Shown one piece after another: positions 5,497-10,476 of a DNA stretch of 10,476 bases. The first letter of the stretch is position 1, and every line of letters starts with the position of its first letter. This DNA is from Firmicutes bacterium CAG:124 (lineage in GTDB: Bacteria; Bacillota; Clostridia; Oscillospirales; Oscillospiraceae): contig HF990548.1 in assembly GCA_000432135.1 (NCBI GenBank), forward strand, positions 12,418-22,893, written 5' to 3'. A program made the translations under genes and the position numbers. The notes under the pieces were generated by a model, which was not told the DNA's origin, did no database searches, and saw only the letters and a list, made by a program, of their open reading frames with translations.

Positions 5497-5516
5497 GGAC
5501 AAAATACGGTTATCAA
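5489..5516 (-). promoter_or_regulatory. Opposing promoter for the short minus-strand unit
   Basis: On the minus strand, TTGATA (5511-5516) and TATACT (5489-5494) are 16 bp apart, predicting a start near 5482. It shares most of its -10 with the plus-strand promoter, so the two cannot be occupied by polymerase at once. Confidence 0.45.
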
Positions 5517-5541
5517 TGCGACTTAAAGAAAGGAGCCTGCC

Positions 5542-6210
5542 ATGACAAAAAGAAACGTTCCGGTCTATAACGGCACACTGCGGAATCACAGCATTCGGCT
5601 GCCGCACTGCATCCGCGAATGCAGCGGCATCCGCATTTTTGGAATGCGCATCAAATCCATTGCATTTACAACAGACGTGGCGATCATTAAGAACATCAAT
5701 GCCGATGCGATCATCGCCGTTTATCCCTTTACACCACAGCCGGCAATTTCGCAGGCGATAATCGGTATCTCGGACGTACCGGTCTTTGTCGGCGTCGGCG
5801 GTGGGATCACAGGCGGAGACCGCTCTGTCCGGCTGGCGATTGAGGCGGAAAATCAGGGAGCTTTCGGGGTCGTCGTCAATGCGCCGATTTCCAATGAAGT
5901 CATTTCCCGCATCAAGGAGGTTGTCGACATCCCTGTGATTGCGACGATCGTTTCCGACCGGATGGACATCCGCAGCCGGATCGAGGCCGGGGCTGATTTT
6001 CTCAATGTGTCAGGCGCAGCAGACACGCCGCAAATCGTGCGCCGCATCCGTGCGCAGTTTCCGGACGTTCCGATTCTTGCAACCGGAGGACCGAACGATG
6101 AAACGATCCTGCAGACCATCCACGCCGGTGCAAACGCGATCACCTACTCTCCGCCCAGCAATGGAGAACTTTTCGCTGCGATCATGCAAAAATACCGCGG
6201 AAAACTATAA
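5542..6210 (+). CDS. TIM-barrel protein of the phosphate-binding aldolase-like superfamily, function unknown
   Basis: The 222-residue protein starts at an ATG with AAAGGAG six bases upstream. From about residue 55 it alternates strands and helices as in a beta/alpha barrel: ADAIIAVYPF, VPVFVGVGGGITGGD (79-93), FGVVVNAPIS, IPVIATIVSD, GADFLNVSGA (150-159), VPILATGGPND (176-186), and AGANAITYSPPSNGELF. The last two loops, TGG and a C-terminal Gly-Ala segment, are the typical phosphate-binding site of relatives such as KDPG aldolase, NanE and indole-glycerol-phosphate synthase. The first 50 residues (with HCIREC) are not typical of those enzymes, and no catalytic Lys is obvious at the KDPG-aldolase position. 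A sugar-phosphate or small-molecule lyase/epimerase role is an inference. It is transcribed alone. Confidence 0.75.
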   Translation: MTKRNVPVYNGTLRNHSIRLPHCIRECSGIRIFGMRIKSIAFTTDVAIIKNINADAIIAVYPFTPQPAISQAIIGISDVPVFVGVGGGITGGDRSVRLAIEAENQGAFGVVVNAPISNEVISRIKEVVDIPVIATIVSDRMDIRSRIEAGADFLNVSGAADTPQIVRRIRAQFPDVPILATGGPNDETILQTIHAGANAITYSPPSNGELFAAIMQKYRGKL

Positions 6211-6223
6211 ATATAGCGTTTGA

Positions 6224-6250
6224 AAGCTGCCGGAAGTACACCGGCAGCTT
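6224..6250. terminator. Terminator between convergent genes
   Basis: AAGCTGCCGG (6224-6233) pairs perfectly with CCGGCAGCTT (6241-6250) around a 7-nt loop, 13 nt after the TIM-barrel stop. Both strands have only short T-rich tails (CTTCTCTGTT on plus, CTTTC on minus). It probably serves the plus-strand gene and may also stop the trxB transcript coming the other way. Confidence 0.6.
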
Positions 6251-6260
6251 CTCTGTTATC

Positions 6261-6292
6261 GCACGCGTGGGGGCTGTTCCGGCCCCGTGTGC
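6261..6292 (-). other. GC-rich hairpin just after trxB
   Basis: GCACGC (6261-6266) pairs with GTGTGC (6287-6292), and after a small bulge GGGGC (6270-6274) pairs with GCCCC (6282-6286). It lies 4 nt after the trxB stop on the minus strand. There is no T-run after it, so it is more likely a 3'-end-stabilising structure than a terminator on its own. The next hairpin (6224-6250) could then end the transcript. Confidence 0.4.
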
Positions 6293-6296
6293 TGCG

Positions 6297-7217
6297 TCAT
6301 TCTGACTGTCCCTGCTCCTCCAGATAGCGGCACGCCGCAAGCGCGGCTGCTGCACCATCCGAAACAGCGGTTGTGAGCTGACGCACCTGCTTTTTGCGTC
6401 CGTCTCCGGCTGCAAAGACGCCAGGCAGGCTTGTTTTTGTATCCTCGCCCGCCAGATAATACCCGTTCTCTACCGCAACGGCTTCCTGAAAAGGAGCACT
6501 CTGCGGGGTCTGACCGACTGCGATGAACAGCCCGTCCATATCCAGCCGCTCCGGCTCCCCGGTTTTGAGATTCAGAAGCTCCACACCTTGCAGGACATCT
6601 CCAAGCCGAAGAAGCTTCTGTACCGTATAGTTCCGAAGGATCCGGATATTCTCCTGCCGCTCCGCACAGCTAACCAGATGAGGGCTTGCGCGGAAGGCCT
6701 CGCGCCGGTGGATGAGCGTCACGCTGCGGCAGATGTTTGCCAGAAACAGCGTGTCCTGCAAGGCCGTATCTCCGCCGCCCACGACCGCAACGTCCAGTCC
6801 CTCATAAAACGCGCCGTCGCAGACAGCGCAGTAGGATACGCCGCAGCCGGTAAGCGCAGCCTCCGCCGCAAGCCCCAGTGACCGGTGCGCCGCACCAGTC
6901 GCAAGGATGACCGCTTTTGCCTCCCGGACGCCATCCATGCAGAGGACCCGGAAGCCCGCCGGCGTTTTCTCAAGCCCCACCGCCTCTGTATAAACGATCT
7001 CCGCGCCGAATGTGCACGCCTGTTCGGTCATCTGCCGGGCAAGTTCTGTGCCGGAAACCGAAGGAATGCCCGGATAGTTTTCCACCAGCGGTGCGGATAT
7101 GATCTGCCCGCCGGTCGATTCTCTCTCCAGAACAGCCACATGCTTACCGGCACGGGCGGCATAAATTGCCGCCGTCAGACCGGCCGGGCCGCCGCCAACG
7201 ATCAAAATCTCATACAT
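6297..7217 (-). CDS. trxB: Thioredoxin reductase (NADPH)
   Basis: The 306-residue flavoprotein reduces thioredoxin or glutaredoxin-like proteins with NADPH in the cytoplasm. All key motifs are intact: FAD site VGGGPAGL (7-14), GGQ (37-39), ENYPG (46-50), ATGAAHRSLG, redox centre CAVCDG (Cys 130 and 133), NADPH site GGGDTA (147-152) with HRRxxxR (170-176), and GVFAAGDG near the C-terminus. The reading frame is open 12 codons further upstream, but the ATG at 7217 starts directly before the FAD strand and has AAAGGAG 8 nt upstream. The start overlaps the stop of the nrdD fusion by 8 nt, so the two are translationally coupled. The likely partner is the glutaredoxin domain fused to that reductase. 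Confidence 0.95.
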   Translation of the reverse strand: MYEILIVGGGPAGLTAAIYAARAGKHVAVLERESTGGQIISAPLVENYPGIPSVSGTELARQMTEQACTFGAEIVYTEAVGLEKTPAGFRVLCMDGVREAKAVILATGAAHRSLGLAAEAALTGCGVSYCAVCDGAFYEGLDVAVVGGGDTALQDTLFLANICRSVTLIHRREAFRASPHLVSCAERQENIRILRNYTVQKLLRLGDVLQGVELLNLKTGEPERLDMDGLFIAVGQTPQSAPFQEAVAVENGYYLAGEDTKTSLPGVFAAGDGRKKQVRQLTTAVSDGAAAALAACRYLEEQGQSE

Positions 7218-9576
7218 TTGCGTTCTCCTTTGTGGCAATAAACTCCCGCACACCGCTCACGCCGGTCCACTTCTGCCCGCCGGATACCAGCGTCGGTGCC
7301 TGCCGGATGCCAAGGGCGCGGACGGTGTCGCGGTTTTCCTCTGCAAACCGCACCGTATAGCGGATGCCTGCCGTATCCAGCAGCTGCTCGGCCTGCTTGC
7401 AGTTCGGGCAGGTCTTTGTCGCAAACAGTTCGACCGCTTCGCACGGCTGCTCCGCCGGCGGCTCCGGCGTCTGCGCCTGCTCCTTTACGCCGCAGTGCGT
7501 CAGCTTCGACGCGCCGATGTCGTATGTCCTGCGATCCTTAAATTCCTGCGCCTTGCCGTCGTTCCAGTTCTGCACGGGGCGGTAATAGCCGGTGATGCGG
7601 CTGTAGACCTCTGCTTTCTCGCCGCAGAAGGGGCAGACCGGCTGCTCTCCTGCAAGATAGCCGTGGTTTTTGCAGACGGAGTAGGTCGGCGACAGCGTGT
7701 AATACGGCAGGCGGTAATTTTCTGCGATTTTCCGAACGAGGCTTGCCGCCGCCTTCCAGTCCGGCAGCTTTTCTCCGAGGAAGGCATGGAATACCGTGCC
7801 GGAGGTATAGAGCGTCTGCAGCTCGTCCTGTACGTCGAGTGCGGAGAAGATATCCTCCGTGTACCCGACCGGCAGATGGCTGGAGTTCGTGTAATACGGC
7901 GTGCCGTTTTCATTCGCCGTGATGATATCAGGGTAGAGCATTTTGTCGTGCTTTGCAAGGCGGTAGGCTGTAGATTCTGCCGGAGTAGCCTCCAGATTGT
8001 AGAGATCTCCGTACTGCTCCTGATAGTCGCTCAACCGCTGCCGCATATGGTTCAGTACGTCTTTGGCAAACGCCTGCGTCTCCGGGTGGGTCAGATCTTT
8101 CCGGAGCCATTTCGCGTTCAGCCCCGCCTCATTCATGCCGACAAGACCGATCGTCGAAAAATGATTCTCAAACGTGCCGAGATAGCGTCTGGTATAGGGG
8201 TAGAGCCCACCCTCCATCAGCTTCGTGATGACCATGCGCTTCGTCTTGAGCGAACGCGCGGCGATGTCCATCAGCCTGTCGAGCCTCCTGTAGAAATCCG
8301 CCTCGCCTTCGGCAAGATACGCGATCCTCGGCAGGTTGATCGTCACAACGCCGACCGAACCGGTCGACTCGCCGGAGCCGAAGAAGCCGCCGGATTTTTT
8401 GCGCAGCTCCCGCAGATCAAGCCGCAGGCGGCAGCACATCGAGCGCACGTCGTTCGGCTCCATGTCGGAGTTGATGTAGTTGGAGAAATACGGCGTGCCG
8501 TATTTGGCCGTCATTTCAAACAGAAGCTTGTTGTTTTCCGTTTCGCTCCAGTCGAAATCCTTGGTGATGGAGTAGGTCGGGATGGGATACTGGAAGCCGC
8601 GCCCGTTTGCGTCGCCCTCGATCATCAGCTCGATGAACGCCCGGTTGACCATATCCATTTCCTTCTGGCACTCGCCATAGGTGAACGGCTGCTCCTGCCC
8701 GCCGACGATGGCAGGAAGGTTTGCCATATCCTTCGGCACCGTCCAGTCGAGCGTGATGTTGGAAAACGGCGCCTGCGTACCCCAGCGCGACGGCGTATTA
8801 ACGCCGTAGACGAACGACTGCACGCACTGCTTGACCTCACGCTGCGTCAGTTTATCCACGCGGACGAAGGGCGCGAGATAGGTGTCAAACGAGGAAAATG
8901 CCTGCGCGCCTGCCCACTCGTTCTGCATGATGCCGAGGAAGTTTACCATCTGGTTGCAGAGCGTGGACAGATGGGAGGCGGGAGCGGAGCTGATTTTCCC
9001 CGGCACGCCGCCAAGCCCCTCCTGAATGAGCTGCCTGAGGCTCCATCCCGCGCAGTAGCCGGTGAGCATGCTGAGGTCGTGCAGATGCAGCTCCGCGTTC
9101 CGGTGCGCCTGCGCGATCTCCGCGTCGTAAATTTCGCTCAGCCAGTAATTCGCCGTGATCGCGCCGGAGTTGGACAGGATCAGGCCGCCGACGGAATACG
9201 TGACCGTGGAATTCTCCTTCACGCGCCAGTCGTTGATCCGGAGATAATTGTCCACCAGCTCCTTATAATTGAGCAGGGTGCTGCCGACGTTGCGCAGCTT
9301 TTCCCGCTGCTTGCGGTAGAGAATGTAGGCCTTTGCCACATCCGAATAGCCCGCTTCGCTCAGAACGCGCTCGACGCAGTCCTGAATATCTTCGACTGAG
9401 ATCAGCTCATTCCGGATCTTCGGCTCAAACTCCGCCGTGACACGCAGAGCCAGCAGCTCGATCACGCTCGGATGCTGCTGCCGGCCAACGGCCTCAAAGG
9501 CTCTTGTGATGGCATTGCCGATCTTGGCAATGTGAAATTCTGTGATGCTTCCGTCTCTTTTTGTTACCCGGTACAT
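7210..9576 (-). CDS. nrdD: Anaerobic (class III) ribonucleotide reductase with fused C-terminal glutaredoxin domain
   Basis: The 788-residue enzyme reduces ribonucleoside triphosphates to deoxynucleotides without oxygen, using a glycyl radical. The N-terminus (1-95, MYRVTKRDGSITEF onward) is an ATP-cone for allosteric control. The catalytic barrel follows, with SMCCRLRLDLR and TGSVGVVTINLPRIA in its middle and YYTNSSHLPVGY toward its end. A zinc site CxxH/CxxC (Cys635, His638, Cys648, Cys651) precedes the radical loop RITGYYRPV, with the radical Gly at about 663. A Pro/Gln-rich linker (699-714) leads to a glutaredoxin/NrdH-like domain: VELFATKTCPNC with cysteines 723 and 726, cis-Pro in QAPTL, ending near 783. 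The ATG at 9576 follows AGGAGG; the upstream extension is not conserved-looking. Neighbours are nrdG upstream and trxB overlapping downstream. The fusion suggests a redoxin-reduced rather than formate-reduced enzyme. Confidence 0.95.
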   Translation of the reverse strand: MYRVTKRDGSITEFHIAKIGNAITRAFEAVGRQQHPSVIELLALRVTAEFEPKIRNELISVEDIQDCVERVLSEAGYSDVAKAYILYRKQREKLRNVGSTLLNYKELVDNYLRINDWRVKENSTVTYSVGGLILSNSGAITANYWLSEIYDAEIAQAHRNAELHLHDLSMLTGYCAGWSLRQLIQEGLGGVPGKISSAPASHLSTLCNQMVNFLGIMQNEWAGAQAFSSFDTYLAPFVRVDKLTQREVKQCVQSFVYGVNTPSRWGTQAPFSNITLDWTVPKDMANLPAIVGGQEQPFTYGECQKEMDMVNRAFIELMIEGDANGRGFQYPIPTYSITKDFDWSETENNKLLFEMTAKYGTPYFSNYINSDMEPNDVRSMCCRLRLDLRELRKKSGGFFGSGESTGSVGVVTINLPRIAYLAEGEADFYRRLDRLMDIAARSLKTKRMVITKLMEGGLYPYTRRYLGTFENHFSTIGLVGMNEAGLNAKWLRKDLTHPETQAFAKDVLNHMRQRLSDYQEQYGDLYNLEATPAESTAYRLAKHDKMLYPDIITANENGTPYYTNSSHLPVGYTEDIFSALDVQDELQTLYTSGTVFHAFLGEKLPDWKAAASLVRKIAENYRLPYYTLSPTYSVCKNHGYLAGEQPVCPFCGEKAEVYSRITGYYRPVQNWNDGKAQEFKDRRTYDIGASKLTHCGVKEQAQTPEPPAEQPCEAVELFATKTCPNCKQAEQLLDTAGIRYTVRFAEENRDTVRALGIRQAPTLVSGGQKWTGVSGVREFIATKENANV

Positions 9577-9617
9577 AGCTGGTCCTCCTGTTCTCTGTGT
9601 GCCATCGTATGAAACAA

Positions 9618-9650
9618 AATGGGATGCCGCGCCTTGCGCTGCATCCCATT
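9618..9650 (-). terminator. Hairpin between nrdG and nrdD, overlapping the nrdD -10 box
   Basis: AATGGGATGC (9618-9627) pairs with GCATCCCATT (9641-9650), and a short GCG/CGC pair extends inside the loop. On the minus strand it is followed by TTGTTTC after the stem's own final TT, so it looks like an intrinsic terminator for nrdG, whose stop is 84 nt before it. Because it shares bases with the nrdD promoter, only part of it would be present in a transcript that starts there. Confidence 0.5.
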
Positions 9651-9677
9651 CTAACCTGAAAGCTTGTGGTTTGTCAA
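9648..9677 (-). promoter_or_regulatory. Promoter of nrdD-trxB
   Basis: On the minus strand, TTGACA (9672-9677) and TAGAAT (9648-9653) are 18 bp apart, giving a start near 9641 and a leader of about 65 nt. Two NrdR boxes lie directly upstream. nrdD can therefore be expressed separately from nrdG. Confidence 0.6.
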
Positions 9678-9684
9678 TAGTTTT

Positions 9685-9700
9685 GCACAATATATTGTGT
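9685..9700. promoter_or_regulatory. NrdR box 1
   Basis: GCACAATATATTGTGT differs at one position from the NrdR-box consensus ACACwATATATwGTGT and contains the perfect palindrome CACAATATATTGTG. NrdR is the zinc-finger/ATP-cone repressor of ribonucleotide reductase genes. This box ends 8 nt upstream of the nrdD -35 element. Confidence 0.85.
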
Positions 9701-9716
9701 TTATTCTAGATATATA

Positions 9717-9732
9717 TAACAATATATTGTTT
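9717..9732. promoter_or_regulatory. NrdR box 2
   Basis: TAACAATATATTGTTT shares the core ACAATATATTGT with box 1. The two cores are exactly 32 bp apart, about three helical turns, which is the usual spacing of paired NrdR boxes. It lies just after the nrdG stop codon. Confidence 0.8.
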
Positions 9733-9733
9733 T

Positions 9734-10423
9734 TCATATCCCGCGAACGCAGACTGTGGGGATCTTGGGCCGCACCAGCTCCGCCCAATGATGAAGCTGT
9801 GCGTCCGACGGGGCGTGCAGGCCTGCCCGCAGGACCGTATCGCGCGGCTGGAAGCGCTGGATATAGTACCGCCTTGCGCCCATGAGCCAGTCTCCCAGCT
9901 GTACAAATGACGCGTCATCATGCAGCTCCGCAACTGCGGTCGTCCGGAACTCATAATCAACCGTGCCGCGCAGCAAAAACGAAACACTCCTGAAAATGGG
10001 CGTCAGGGCAAGCCCCGGAACACCAGCTGTTTCCGCGTAGCGCGCCGGGCTGTTTTTGATATCCATGGCAACGTAATCTGCCAGCCCCGCGCACACGACT
10101 GCCTTCAGCTGCTCCGGAAACGCGCCGTTTGTGTCCAGCTTGATCGCATAGCCCAGCGCCTTGATCTTTTCCAGCAGAGCGGGAAGCTCCGGGCGCAAAA
10201 GCGGCTCTCCGCCGGTAACGGCAACACCGTCGAGAAGCCCCTGCCGTTTTTTCAAAAACGCCAGCAGCTCGTCTTCGTCCATGCCGTCTTCGTCCGCTGC
10301 GGTGAGCAGCGGCGCGTTATGGCAGAACGGGCAGCGAAAGTTGCAGCCGGATAAGAACACCGTGCAGGCCGTCCGCCCTGGATAATCCAGCAGCGTCAGC
10401 TTTTGAAGTCCCTGAATTTGCAT
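9734..10423 (-). CDS. nrdG: Anaerobic ribonucleotide reductase activating protein (radical SAM)
   Basis: The roughly 229-residue enzyme uses a 4Fe-4S cluster and S-adenosylmethionine to abstract a hydrogen from the NrdD glycine, making the active radical. The cluster motif is CNFRCPFC (Cys 27, 31, 34), the SAM-binding GGEP segment is at 71-74, and LDYPG near the N-terminus and LDTNG mid-protein fit the NrdG2-type activases seen in Clostridia. It lies immediately upstream of nrdD on the same strand, 157 nt from its start. The ATG at 10423 is 12 nt from AGGAGG; a TTG codon directly before it (10426) has a better 9-nt spacing and could be the true start, adding one residue. Its own promoter would be at or beyond the right edge. 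Confidence 0.92.
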   Translation of the reverse strand: MQIQGLQKLTLLDYPGRTACTVFLSGCNFRCPFCHNAPLLTAADEDGMDEDELLAFLKKRQGLLDGVAVTGGEPLLRPELPALLEKIKALGYAIKLDTNGAFPEQLKAVVCAGLADYVAMDIKNSPARYAETAGVPGLALTPIFRSVSFLLRGTVDYEFRTTAVAELHDDASFVQLGDWLMGARRYYIQRFQPRDTVLRAGLHAPSDAQLHHWAELVRPKIPTVCVRGI

Positions 10424-10476
10424 CAATGGATCCGTCCTCCTGTTTTTCTTTAGGGTGTATCTGAAAACTCATGATG

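Noticed and set aside
7495..9399. Plus-strand ORF of 634 residues opposite nrdD
   Set aside because: It is a shadow of the GC-rich third positions of nrdD. The minus strand encodes unmistakable class III reductase motifs.
1..10476. CRISPR arrays, insertion sequences, tRNA or rRNA genes
   Set aside because: No spaced direct repeats, transposase motifs, terminal inverted repeats or tRNA-like folds were seen on either strand.

Overview
The window looks like a chromosomal segment from a strictly anaerobic, medium-GC Firmicute of the Clostridia (Oscillospiraceae/Ruminococcaceae style). This is an inference. It rests on near-consensus AGGAGG ribosome binding sites, TTGACA/TATAAT-type promoters, a lipoprotein with a beta-propeller-like region joined to a solute-binding domain, a stand-alone (p)ppGpp synthetase, and an oxygen-sensitive class III ribonucleotide reductase with its radical-SAM activase.

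Layout. (1) 1-1966, minus strand: a small membrane-anchored protein, then a large sugar-type substrate-binding lipoprotein whose C-terminus lies outside the window. (2) 1967-2510, plus strand: no protein gene. It holds a well-formed promoter, a roughly 230-nt structured RNA candidate with a closing stem, and a strong terminator. (3) 2511-3173, plus strand: a small alarmone synthetase of the RelQ/YjbM type, with a terminator. (4) 3231-5086, minus strand: a promoter followed by a two-helix membrane peptide, a thioredoxin with a CGYC active site, a thioredoxin-reductase-like flavoprotein that has lost its CxxC and its NADPH phosphate-binding arginines, and a doubtful 61-residue ORF. (5) 5098-5516, minus strand: a short transcription unit of about 380 nt with its own promoter and terminator. 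It holds only very small ORFs, one of them cysteine-rich in one frame. (6) 5468-6250, plus strand: a TIM-barrel gene as a single-gene unit with its own promoter, convergent with region 7. (7) 6297-10423, minus strand: nrdG, then two NrdR boxes and a promoter, then nrdD with a fused C-terminal glutaredoxin domain, then a canonical trxB whose start overlaps the nrdD stop.

How the genes fit together. Region 7 reads as a complete anaerobic deoxynucleotide-synthesis module. NrdG makes the glycyl radical on NrdD. Electrons for ribonucleotide reduction probably run from NADPH through TrxB to the CPNC glutaredoxin domain fused to NrdD. The paired NrdR boxes indicate control by NrdR. Region 4 is a second thioredoxin-type pair whose reductase-like member cannot work by the usual CxxC mechanism. 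It is the least expected protein system here. The RNA candidate in region 2 and the tiny-ORF unit in region 5 are the least explained stretches.
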